This document shows positions 17,053 through 24,397 of a DNA stretch of 64,000 nucleotides, in pieces. Location of the stretch: NCBI RefSeq assembly GCF_014268805.2, contig NZ_JABWRF020000004.1, positions 248,001-312,000 on the forward strand, in the 5' to 3' direction. Each line of letters starts with the position of its first letter. Position 1 is the first letter of the stretch. Source of the stretch: Pseudomonas farsensis. Lineage in GTDB: Bacteria > Pseudomonadota > Gammaproteobacteria > Pseudomonadales > Pseudomonadaceae. The translations under genes and the position numbers were made by a program. The notes beneath the pieces are model-generated. The model worked only from the letters and a program-made list of their open reading frames with translations, did no database searches and was not told where the DNA came from.

Positions 17053-18147
17053 GTGCCTTGCGAAACGCATGTTCCCACCTTTAGCGTTGACACCATCGGC
17101 AGGCCGTTCGATGAGGCCTGCAGTGCTGTGCGGCAGGTATTTGAAGGGCTGTTCAGCGTTGATCCGATGCCCAAGCAAGGCTTCGGCGTCGCCATCGAGA
17201 TCCAGCATTTCAGCCGCTTCATGTTGCTCGACAGCCAGTTGGACAGCGCCCGATATCGCCGTGATCCGCTGCAGCCTGGCGTTGGCGAACTCAATCACCT
17301 ATTGCTGCATATACCCCTTTCAGGTGGCGTGCACATCGACCAAGGGCGACGGGTTCGTCCCGGTGACGTGGTGCTGCTGGACTTCACGCAAACCGCTGAC
17401 TTTCACGTGTCGGCGGGGCGCAGCATCAGCTTGGTGATTCCGCGCAGCGAGCTGCCAGTTGCCCAATCGGCACAGTTGCACGGGCTAGTTCTGCGCAGGT
17501 TTAGCGCCTCCGCGAACCTGCTTACCAGCATGCTCTCGTCGTTGGCAGCAGTGGCGTCGCAGCTCGATGACTGTCAGCGAATTGGGTTCGGCCAGCCCTT
17601 GCTGGACATGATCAGCGCCTGCCTGGCGCGACACCTTAGCCAATGCAACGCACGTCCCGCTGTCGGGCTGGCAGAGTTGGGGGGGCGGGTGAGGTGCTTC
17701 ATCGAACACAACCTGCACCGCAACGACCTCACTTCGGCGGTGCTCGCCAAGGCTGTGGGGACCTCGCGTAGCCAGCTGTACCGGGTTTTCGAACGGTTCG
17801 GCGGTGTACATCGTTACGTACAGCAGCGGCGCTTGCGTCGATGCCTGCTGGCACTGGGTGATAGGCACAACGCCGGGCTACGCATCGGCGAGCTGGCCTA
17901 CGCCCATGGGTTTGTCGATGAGGCGCACTTCAGCAAGGCGTTTCGAAAGGCCTTCGGCATGTCCCCAGGCGCTGCTCGAAGCGCAGCGCGGCACGCTGTT
18001 TCGCTGGGTCAACCGGTTTGCGATGCGGCGCAGGTCCCGGTGCTGGCACGTCTGATCGCTGCACTGGACGGCAGTCCGGCGGAGTTGGGACGTACAGGCA
18101 ACTTTCTGGAACGCACGCCCCGGGACGTCCCCCGGCCCACCTCGTAA
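17053..18147 (+). CDS. AraC-family transcriptional regulator
   Basis: 364 residues. The N-terminal 200 residues resemble the AraC-binding-like cupin half (PF14525 type), for example GVHIDQGRRVRPGDVVLLDFTQTADFHVSAGRSISLVIPRSEL. The C-terminal double helix-turn-helix runs from about 220 to 320: LTSAVLAKAVGTSRSQLYRVFERFG as the first HTH and IGELAYAHGFVDEAHFSKAFRKAFGMSPGAAR as the second, with the conserved F-x-x-x-F-x-x-x-G-x-x-P pattern. About 40 extra residues follow the domain. The start is a GTG; no in-frame ATG is available before residue 39. Target and inducer are unknown. The neighbouring small genes at 18273-18828 could be its targets. Confidence 0.88.
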   Translation: MPCETHVPTFSVDTIGRPFDEACSAVRQVFEGLFSVDPMPKQGFGVAIEIQHFSRFMLLDSQLDSARYRRDPLQPGVGELNHLLLHIPLSGGVHIDQGRRVRPGDVVLLDFTQTADFHVSAGRSISLVIPRSELPVAQSAQLHGLVLRRFSASANLLTSMLSSLAAVASQLDDCQRIGFGQPLLDMISACLARHLSQCNARPAVGLAELGGRVRCFIEHNLHRNDLTSAVLAKAVGTSRSQLYRVFERFGGVHRYVQQRRLRRCLLALGDRHNAGLRIGELAYAHGFVDEAHFSKAFRKAFGMSPGAARSAARHAVSLGQPVCDAAQVPVLARLIAALDGSPAELGRTGNFLERTPRDVPRPTS

Positions 18148-18272
18148 TCTTGCAGCGTCAGGGTCGAGACTTGGCCCAATCCGACGAAGAGTGGCCAGTT
18201 TCGCGGCCTGCCCAGCGCTCAACACGTGGGGGCCACCGGCCGGCCATTCTGGCTGAGTAATGAGGAGCAGAC

Positions 18273-18575
18273 ATGAATCAACACCTGGAACAATTCGTTG
18301 ATCACCTGGAGGCTGCCGTGTTCGACGCGCGGCTCGCCATCGGCAGGCGGTGGGGGGGTATCGACATGACGTCCATGTCGGTTGCGCTACAGGCCTCGGT
18401 CGAGCCTGGAGACAGCGAGGATACCCTGGCGCTGAGGCTCAGCCCAAAACCTGCAGTGCGTCGGCGGGTCCATGAACTGAGCATTGAAATCCCGGATGAA
18501 AGTGGGGATATCCGGGTACTGTTCGATGGGCAACTGCTTGCCCGCTATGGGAGGACTGCCGATGCCTCGGAGTAA
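18273..18575 (+). CDS. Small hypothetical protein, no family recognised
   Basis: 100 residues, MNQHLEQFVDHLEAAVFDAR..., with a strong GAGGAG site 5 nt before the ATG. It is soluble and acidic in its first third, has an internal ALRLSPKPAVRRRVHELSIEIPDE segment, and no signal peptide or membrane helix. The stop codon lies 14 nt inside the next gene, so the two are probably translated as a pair. The good ribosome site and coupled neighbour argue that it is real. Function unknown. Confidence 0.65.
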   Translation: MNQHLEQFVDHLEAAVFDARLAIGRRWGGIDMTSMSVALQASVEPGDSEDTLALRLSPKPAVRRRVHELSIEIPDESGDIRVLFDGQLLARYGRTADASE

Positions 18576-18828
18576 TGGAGAATCGATCCGGATAGTGCTC
18601 ACACCTGAAGAAACCGTCGCGTTGCGCGCGTTGCTGCGCGCAGCCCCTTCACGCCGGTTTGCGCAGCCCCGGACGCTGATTGCTTGCGGGTTGTGCGTAG
18701 CGCTGTTGACTGTGCCTTTTTTGCTCGGCTGGGTCAGGCCAGACTTGATCGACCAGGCGTTCCAGTGGGTGCGGCAAGTGCCGGTTGGTGTCTACGAGGC
18801 TAGCCAGCGGGAAGGAAAAATACCCTGA
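18562..18828 (+). CDS. Small single-pass membrane protein, unknown
   Basis: 88 residues starting MPRSNGESIRIVLTPEETVALRALL. ATG 18562 is preferred because GGAGG lies 7 nt upstream; an earlier in-frame start at 18484 would place a larger overlap inside the previous gene. One transmembrane segment, TLIACGLCVALLTVPFLLGWV, spans about residues 38-58, preceded by basic residues (RRFAQPR), which suggests the N-terminus is in the cytoplasm. It overlaps the preceding 100-residue gene by 14 nt, a likely two-gene unit. No family recognised. Confidence 0.65.
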   Translation: MPRSNGESIRIVLTPEETVALRALLRAAPSRRFAQPRTLIACGLCVALLTVPFLLGWVRPDLIDQAFQWVRQVPVGVYEASQREGKIP

Positions 18829-18896
18829 GAGTTCCAGCTCACCACCAGATGGCGAGCGCGAGTAACACCCGCCCCCGCTCGCCACCCTCGTCGGTT

Positions 18897-20183
18897 TTAC
18901 TGCGCCCGGGTCACTCGCCAAATGGTATTGGCCAGGTCATCGGCAATGATCAGCGCACCCCGTGGGTCCACCGTCACTCCGACCGGTCGGCCCCGGGTCT
19001 TGCCGTCCTCGCCGCGGAACCCGGTGGCGAAGTCCACAGGCTCACCAGCAGGCTTGCCATCCTTGAATGGCACGAAGATCACCTTGTAGCCCACAGGGTT
19101 CGGCCGGTTCCAACTGCCGTGCTCGCCAATGAAGGCACCCTCGGCGAATTGTGGGCCCATGCTTGCTGTGGAGAAGTCCACGCCCAGTGCCGCCACGTGT
19201 GAACCCAGGCTGTAGTCAGGCTTGACGGCGGCCTTGACCTTGTCCGGGTTCTGCGGCCGCACGCGCTCGTCTACGTTCTGGCCCCAGTAGCTGTAAGGCC
19301 AGCCATAGAAGGCACCTTCCTGTACCGAGGTGAGGTAGTCCGGCACCAGGTCCGGGCCCAGTTCGTCACGCTCGTTGACCACCGCCCACAGCTGCCCGTT
19401 GCCGGGCTGGATGGTCAGCGCGGTAGGGTTGCGCAAGCCGGTGGCATAAGGGCGGTGAGCGCCGGTGACCGCATCGATCTGCCAGACCATGGCGCGGTCT
19501 GCCTCAACTTCAAGCCCGCGCTCGGTGATGTTGCTGTTCGAGCCGATACCCACATACAGGTAGCGCCCGTCCGGGCTGGCCGCCAGTGACTTGGTCCAGT
19601 GGTGGTTGATCTGGGAGGGCAGGTCGGTGACTTTTTCAGGTGCGCCTTCGGCTTTGGTCTGGCCGTCCCGATAGTCAAAGCGCACCAATGCATCCTGGTT
19701 GGCGACATACAGCTTGCCGTCTGCCAGCGCCAGGCCGTAGGGCGCGTTGAGGTTCTCGGCAAACACGGTGTTCAGCTCGTAGGTGCCGTCACCATCGGCG
19801 TCGCGAAGCAAGGTCAGGCGGTTGCCGCCTTTGACCTGAGTGTTGCCCTTGGCCTTGATCTGGCTGGCGATAACATCCTTGGGCTTGAGCTTGGCCGCGT
19901 TGCCGCCGCGGCCCTCGGCCACCAGGATGTCACCGTTGGGCAGCACCAGCGTCTGGCGCGGTATTTTCAGGTCGCGGGCGATGGCCGTGATGCGGTAGCC
20001 CTCGGGGACTTGTGGGGTGGCATCGCCCCAGGTGGTGGGCTCGGCGATCTTCATGCTGGGTAGCAGCCCGCGTTCCGGGGCCGGCAGTTTCGGTTCGGGG
20101 CCGCGGCTCTGAGTAGCTTCGCCATCGCCACCACAACCGCTGAGCAGCAGGGCCATGCTCAAGGCGCTGAGTGCAAGTTTCAT
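18897..20183 (-). CDS. Sorbosone-dehydrogenase-like beta-propeller lipoprotein
   Basis: 428 residues with a lipoprotein signal (MKLALSALSMALLLSGCGG, lipid Cys17). The mature protein is a beta-propeller of the PQQ glucose/sorbosone dehydrogenase superfamily (L-sorbosone dehydrogenase-type): repeated blade motifs such as VLPNGDILVAEGRGGN, LNAPYGLALADGKLYVANQDALVRF, SLAASPDGRYLYVGIGSNSN and IGEHGSWNRPNPVGYKV. It probably acts at the periplasmic face as a quinoprotein aldose or aldehyde dehydrogenase; the substrate cannot be assigned. ATG 20183 is chosen over the longer frame because GGAGG lies 7 nt upstream and a lipobox follows. It overlaps the DUF2231 membrane gene by 4 nt, which suggests the two proteins work together. 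Confidence 0.88.
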   Translation of the reverse strand: MKLALSALSMALLLSGCGGDGEATQSRGPEPKLPAPERGLLPSMKIAEPTTWGDATPQVPEGYRITAIARDLKIPRQTLVLPNGDILVAEGRGGNAAKLKPKDVIASQIKAKGNTQVKGGNRLTLLRDADGDGTYELNTVFAENLNAPYGLALADGKLYVANQDALVRFDYRDGQTKAEGAPEKVTDLPSQINHHWTKSLAASPDGRYLYVGIGSNSNITERGLEVEADRAMVWQIDAVTGAHRPYATGLRNPTALTIQPGNGQLWAVVNERDELGPDLVPDYLTSVQEGAFYGWPYSYWGQNVDERVRPQNPDKVKAAVKPDYSLGSHVAALGVDFSTASMGPQFAEGAFIGEHGSWNRPNPVGYKVIFVPFKDGKPAGEPVDFATGFRGEDGKTRGRPVGVTVDPRGALIIADDLANTIWRVTRAQ

Positions 20184-20587
20184 ACGCGGACCTCCGTGCG
20201 CAGGCCAGCCCAGGTGGCCACGCAGGCCAGCAGGGTGACAATCACCGACAGCACCAGCCCTGACGGCATCACCGCCCAGGCATCTTTGGCGTGCTCGAAG
20301 GCATTGACCAGGCCCAGCAGCCAGGTTGCCAGCAGCACCACGAAATAGAGTTTGCGGCGCGGCGCACGCAGTAGCCCGACCAGCGCGAACAGCAGCGCCA
20401 GGCCGCTGAGCAGCAGGCCGCCGGCAATCAGCCAGGCCGCGAAGTTGCTCCACTGGATCTGGTAGCTCTGGTAATAGGCGATGTCGCTGAGCAGCCCACC
20501 GACGAACAGCGGCAGGCTGCCGGCGAGCAAGGTGCTGTGCAGCACGCCGGGGTGGCTGTAGTAGAGCGGGGCGGGGGTGGTGGTCAC
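20180..20587 (-). CDS. DUF2231-type four-helix membrane protein
   Basis: 135 residues with four hydrophobic segments (GVLHSTLLAGSLPLFVGGLLSDIAY, FAAWLIAGGLLLSGLALLFALVGLL, LYFVVLLATWLLGLVNAF, SGLVLSVIVTLLACVATWAGL), as in DUF2231 proteins, some of which are thought to bind haem. The start is a GTG: AAGGA directly abuts GTG 20593 but lies 6 nt before GTG 20587, so 20587 is preferred. The 4-nt overlap with the sorbosone-dehydrogenase-like lipoprotein suggests it could be the membrane electron-transfer partner of that enzyme (inference). Confidence 0.8.
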   Translation of the reverse strand: MTTTPAPLYYSHPGVLHSTLLAGSLPLFVGGLLSDIAYYQSYQIQWSNFAAWLIAGGLLLSGLALLFALVGLLRAPRRKLYFVVLLATWLLGLVNAFEHAKDAWAVMPSGLVLSVIVTLLACVATWAGLRTEVRV

Positions 20588-20684
20588 GGGCACTCCTTAT
20601 CGGTCGGCAATCCTCAGGCGCGCGCAGGGCGCCTAATTGAGGAGTGCCGCAGGGTGCATTGGTTCAGTCGGTGTGCTGTCGCGT

Positions 20685-20990
20685 CTACGCCAGAAGCGGT
20701 CGCAGGAAATTGCGCTCGTAGCTCAGGATGAACCGCTGTTCGGTGGCCAGGGCGAAGGCTGCAATGCACTCAGGGTCAGACGCCGAGTCTGCCCGGTACT
20801 GCTCGTAGGCGGCCAGGCTCGGGAAGCTGAACAGCGCGTAGGCGACATTGTTGGCGCCTTCGCTTGGCAGGAAGTAGCCGTGGTGGGTGCCGCCCATGCG
20901 GTTGACGATGGGGATCCACAGCTTGGCGTAGGCCTCGAAGGCCGGAATCTGATAGGGGTCGAGGATGTACTTGAGGTGGCAGGTGACCAT
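20685..20990 (-). CDS. NIPSNAP family protein
   Basis: 101 residues. The pattern LKYILDPYQIPAFEAYAKLWIPIVNRMGGTHHGYFLPSEGANNVAYALFSFPSLAAYEQYRA is typical of bacterial NIPSNAP proteins, small ferredoxin-like dimeric barrels of unknown function. No signal peptide, so cytoplasmic. AAGGA lies 9 nt before the ATG. It stands alone between the DUF2231 gene and blc, both in the same direction. Confidence 0.88.
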   Translation of the reverse strand: MVTCHLKYILDPYQIPAFEAYAKLWIPIVNRMGGTHHGYFLPSEGANNVAYALFSFPSLAAYEQYRADSASDPECIAAFALATEQRFILSYERNFLRPLLA

Positions 20991-21053
20991 TGCACGCAGT
21001 CCTTTGGGTGAGCCTTTTCGGAAGGCTCACCTTACAGGCCGGTGCTTGCAGCG

Positions 21054-21611
21054 TCACGGGGTATCGGGCTGGCGCCAGATCAGATCCTCGGTGGCATACC
21101 CCTGTTTGCGGGCAATCTGCAGCAACTGATCGCGAGTCTGCTGGCTGACGGTTGGGGTGCGCGAGAGCAGCCACAGGTATTCGCGGTTAGGGTGTCCGAC
21201 CAGTGCGACTTTGTAGTCGGGGTCGACATACAGCACCCAGTACTCACCCTTGGTCAGCCCCGGCGCCAGGCGGCTGAACCAGTTGTCGAAGCGCACCCAC
21301 AGCTTGTCGGTGTTCCCGGCGACCTCGGGCTCGGCGATGCCGTGGGCATCGTTCCATTTGCCGTCGTCTTCCTTGCAGCGGTTGTTCACGTCGATGCGGC
21401 CGTCTTCACGCAGGCCGTAGTGGGCCTCGGATTGCACGCAGTTGCGCTGGAAGAACATCGGCAGGCGCGCCAGCTCGTACCAGGTGCCCTGGTAGCGCTT
21501 GAGGTCGACCGATTGGGTGATAGGTGGAGCTTGCTGCTCATCGCGCGAACTGGAGCAGCCGACCAGTGCGAGGGTGAGGCAGGACAGCAGCAGGGCCGAA
21601 CGCATCGTCAT
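21054..21611 (-). CDS. blc: Outer-membrane lipocalin Blc
   Basis: 185 residues. Lipoprotein signal with lipobox LVGC (Cys19). The lipocalin signature GTWYELARLPMFFQ begins at 42, followed by YGLREDGRIDVNNRC and YWVLYVDPDYKVALVGHPNREYLWLLSRTP, the two other conserved blocks of the Blc/apolipoprotein D group. It is expected to bind lysophospholipids or fatty acids at the outer membrane; some family members are stress-induced. AGGAGG lies 5 nt before the ATG. MTMRS allows two adjacent starts; the first is used. Confidence 0.94.
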   Translation of the reverse strand: MTMRSALLLSCLTLALVGCSSSRDEQQAPPITQSVDLKRYQGTWYELARLPMFFQRNCVQSEAHYGLREDGRIDVNNRCKEDDGKWNDAHGIAEPEVAGNTDKLWVRFDNWFSRLAPGLTKGEYWVLYVDPDYKVALVGHPNREYLWLLSRTPTVSQQTRDQLLQIARKQGYATEDLIWRQPDTP

Positions 21612-21765
21612 GGAAACCTCCTGGAAAAAGGGAAGTGTTACAGGGTGTTCGATGCGCGGGCAGTGAGAAAGTTGTATCGAGGCGTTGCGAGTATGCTCAG
21701 GGGGTTATGCGCATTCACTGTGCGCTGGAGTGGGCTGCGCGCTCGCGCAGGCATCTCTGGTCATT

Positions 21766-21852
21766 GTGGGAGCGGGCTTGACCCGCGATGAGGGCAGCAG
21801 GCAGATTTGAGTTGCCTGGTCTGATGCTATCGCGGGGCAAGCCCGCTCCCAC
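21766..21852. repeat. Inverted REP pair (second type)
   Basis: The arms at 21766-21789 and 21829-21852 (GTGGGAGCGGGCTTG...CGCGAT and its complement) are inverted with one mismatch and 39 nt between them. The arms resemble but differ from the TTGTGTCGCGA type at 1864 and 16643. The pair fills most of the 310-nt gap between blc and the rhodanese gene; nothing else was recognised there. Confidence 0.85.
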
Positions 21853-21921
21853 GCTTTCGGCGGCAAAGGGCTGGGTGATCAACGTTCAGCCCCAGCGTGC
21901 GGTGGGCCCAGCCCCGAGATC

Positions 21922-23508
21922 TCAGGCCAGCACGGCAAACCCATGGGTGCCATCGCGTTCGAGCTGGGCAATCAGCCCGAACTCCCAATCCAGATACCCC
22001 TGCATCGCCTCGCGGGGCGCGTCGGTGCCTTCATAGGGCCGGCGATAACGGTCGCTGCGGGGTACGGCCAGGTGGGTTTCGCCGCTCTGCAGCGGCAGTC
22101 CGGCAGCTATCCAGCGTGCGGTACCGCCTTCGAGCACATACACCGGCACCTGGGTCAGCGCCTGCAAGTCACGGGCGGCGAAGCGCGCCAGCAGGCTGCT
22201 GCCGCAGGTCAGTACATAGCGCTGTGCTTGCGGCACGGCCTCCAGCGCTTGTGGCAACTGGGCGCGGATCGCCCAGTGGGCGCCGGGGATGTGGCGTTTG
22301 ACGTAGTTGGCGCTGGTGGTGAAGTCCAGCAACACCGTGCCAGCCTCGGGCAGCCAGGCATCCAGCTGTTCAACACCAATCGCCTCAACCTCAGGCACTT
22401 CAGGCAACGTTGGCTGCCATTCGCCGGGGGCGCTGAAGTCTGCTGCAGACAGCCCATCGAGCACCGCCACTTGCCACCCCATCTGTGCCAGCCATGAGGC
22501 GCTCATGTTGGCGCGCACGCCATCGTCGTCCACCAACACGATGCGAGCGCCGCGCACGCTGGCCACATGGTCGGTTTCCTGTACCAACTGCCCACCCGGT
22601 ACCGAGCGGCTGCCCGGCAGGTGGCCGGCGCTGTATTGCTCGGGCGTGCGCACATCGAACAGGTACGTGGTGCGCGCCGCATCGGCCTGCCACCCAGCGA
22701 GCCCTTCGCGGTCCAGGCGCAGCACACCGGCGCGATCAGCCACCGAGCGCGCCTGGCGGGCGGCGTTGGCGCGGGTGCCGGCGCTCACCTCGGCAAAGGT
22801 GCGGCTTTGCCCGTGGGCCAGTTGCTGCCCGGCGAGGGTCCAGCCAATGGTACCGTTGCGCAGGGCCGCCACCGGGTTGGGAATGCCGGCGTTGACCAGC
22901 GACTGGGTGCCGATGATGCTGCGGGTGCGCCCTGCGCAGTTGACGATTACCTGGGTAGCTGGATCGGGCGCAAGTTCCGCCACCCGCAATACCAGCTCGG
23001 CGCCAGGCACACTGATGCCGCCAGGGATGCTCATGGTCTGGTATTCATCGAAGCGCCGCGCATCGAGCACCACCACATTGGCGTTGCCGGCAAGCAGCGC
23101 CTGAACCTGCTCGGCGCCCAGCGACGGGGTATGGCGCACGTTCTCAACCAACTCGCCAAAGGCCTTGCTGGGCACATTGACGTCGCGAAACAGCTCGCCA
23201 CCCGACGCGCGCCAGCCTGCCAGGCCGCCATCCAGCACCGCCACGTTGCTATAGCCGAGCGCGAGCAGACGCTCCGCGGCCAGCACCGCCAGGCCCTCGC
23301 CATTGTCGTAGACGGTGATGGCGGTATCGCGCCGGGGCACGCGGTCATACACCTCGATTTCGAGCTTGGACAAGGGAATGTTGGCGGCGAACAGCGGGTG
23401 GTCCTGGGCAAACGGGTCTTCTTCGCGCACATCGACCAGCGCCAGTTCCTCATGGGCCAGCAGGGCGCGGCGGATATCCTGGTAATTGCGGGTAGTCACT
23501 GAGGTCAT
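21922..23508 (-). CDS. Four-domain rhodanese (sulfurtransferase)
   Basis: 528 residues made of four rhodanese domains (about 5-110, 125-235, 260-365 and 375-465). Domains 2 and 4 keep the active-site cysteine: Cys191 in NCAGRTRS and Cys435 in LTCGSSLLA. Domains 1 and 3 have aspartate in the equivalent loop (YDNGEG, VDDDGV) and are presumably inactive or structural. It transfers sulfane sulfur, for example from thiosulfate or persulfides, to a thiol acceptor in the cytoplasm. Its start overlaps the cysteine dioxygenase stop by 4 nt, tying it to cysteine-sulfur oxidation. Confidence 0.92.
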   Translation of the reverse strand: MTSVTTRNYQDIRRALLAHEELALVDVREEDPFAQDHPLFAANIPLSKLEIEVYDRVPRRDTAITVYDNGEGLAVLAAERLLALGYSNVAVLDGGLAGWRASGGELFRDVNVPSKAFGELVENVRHTPSLGAEQVQALLAGNANVVVLDARRFDEYQTMSIPGGISVPGAELVLRVAELAPDPATQVIVNCAGRTRSIIGTQSLVNAGIPNPVAALRNGTIGWTLAGQQLAHGQSRTFAEVSAGTRANAARQARSVADRAGVLRLDREGLAGWQADAARTTYLFDVRTPEQYSAGHLPGSRSVPGGQLVQETDHVASVRGARIVLVDDDGVRANMSASWLAQMGWQVAVLDGLSAADFSAPGEWQPTLPEVPEVEAIGVEQLDAWLPEAGTVLLDFTTSANYVKRHIPGAHWAIRAQLPQALEAVPQAQRYVLTCGSSLLARFAARDLQALTQVPVYVLEGGTARWIAAGLPLQSGETHLAVPRSDRYRRPYEGTDAPREAMQGYLDWEFGLIAQLERDGTHGFAVLA

Positions 23509-24113
23509 GGGGCAGGGTTCTCTTTGGACAGGTCCCAGATGTTGGGCAGGCGGGTATTGGAGTAGCCGGAAATAAAGGTTTTTTCGCTGCCGTCCTCGGC
23601 GTACACCGCGCGCTTGACCGCGCCGATATTGCCGCCATAGACGTGGATGCTGATCGACACCTGGTCGCTGAAGGCATTGTTGACCTGGTGGATGTCGCCA
23701 ATGCGTGGCGACACCGCCTCCACCTGGCCGGGCGCCAGCCGCACCGGCTCGCCCTCGGCCACCAGCGCGCCGTCGGCGCTGCGGCTGAAGCCCTGCGAGT
23801 ATTCAGCACCGCGCAACATGCCGATCAGCCCCCAGACGCGATGATCGTGGATCGGCGTGCGCTGGCCAGGCCCCCAGACAAAGCTCACCACCGAAAAGCG
23901 CTGGCGCGAATCGCAATGCAACAGGTATTGCTGGTAGCGCTCGGCGTTGGGCTGGGCAAGCTCGTCGGGTAACCAGTCATCATGGGCGACCAGATTGGCC
24001 AGCAATGTGTGGCCGTGGTCCAGCAGGTTGGCTTCGTCGGGGTGCTGATCGAGCAGCGCGGCAAGGCTGTCGATGAAATGGCGCAGGCGCTCGGGGCGCA
24101 GGTTCTGGGTCAT
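23505..24113 (-). CDS. Cysteine dioxygenase family cupin
   Basis: 202 residues from MTQNLRPERL. Cupin metal ligands read as His89, His91 (PIHDHRVWG) and His142 (IGDIHQV), the 3-His non-haem iron site of thiol dioxygenases. The family oxidises cysteine to cysteine sulfinate, or 3-mercaptopropionate to its sulfinate; bacterial sequences cannot be told apart by eye. An alternative ATG at 24140 adds nine residues and has AGGG 4 nt upstream; 24113 is my preference because the added residues do not look conserved, but the start is uncertain. It forms an operon with the rhodanese and is divergent from the sulfonate-binding-protein gene. Confidence 0.88.
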   Translation of the reverse strand: MTQNLRPERLRHFIDSLAALLDQHPDEANLLDHGHTLLANLVAHDDWLPDELAQPNAERYQQYLLHCDSRQRFSVVSFVWGPGQRTPIHDHRVWGLIGMLRGAEYSQGFSRSADGALVAEGEPVRLAPGQVEAVSPRIGDIHQVNNAFSDQVSISIHVYGGNIGAVKRAVYAEDGSEKTFISGYSNTRLPNIWDLSKENPAP

Positions 24114-24173
24114 GGTGCAGGCTCGGCGATCAGGTTTCATAGCACCCTAGCAAAGCCTTGCGCTATTAACAAA

Positions 24174-24210
24174 ATGCAAAATATGCATAAGCTAATATGC
24201 AAATAATGCA
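24174..24210. promoter_or_regulatory. Four ATGCA motifs in the divergent control region
   Basis: ATGCA occurs at 24174, 24183, 24197 and 24206, with start-to-start spacings of 9, 14 and 9, embedded in an AT-rich patch of an otherwise GC-rich region. The arrangement suggests paired sites for a dimeric regulator controlling the cysteine dioxygenase operon and/or the divergent sulfonate genes. CysB-type control would fit the gene content but is inference. Confidence 0.4.
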
Positions 24211-24241
24211 TTTACAAATTTGCCGCTGTGCTTTCAAATCC

Positions 24242-24259
24242 AGGCATGACGTTATGCCT
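24242..24259. promoter_or_regulatory. 18-bp perfect palindrome AGGCAT-N6-ATGCCT
   Basis: A perfect inverted repeat with 6-nt arms and a 6-nt centre, midway between the two divergent start codons (24113 and 24398). No T run follows, so an operator is likelier than a terminator. Confidence 0.4.
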
Positions 24260-24397
24260 AAAGCGCATTTCACAGTTAATTGAATGCGCTATAGATTATA
24301 AAAGGCTTCTCGGTAAGACCAAAAAGCTATAAATAACTGCGACGAGACCGCACGCGCGGATCGCCTTACTGCCCTTGCCGGGCATCTGGAGACCCCC

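Noticed and set aside
18897..20453. 518-residue version of the sorbosone-dehydrogenase-like protein
   Set aside because: The first 90 codons are the DUF2231 gene read in another frame. The internal ATG at 20183 has a strong ribosome site and a lipoprotein signal.
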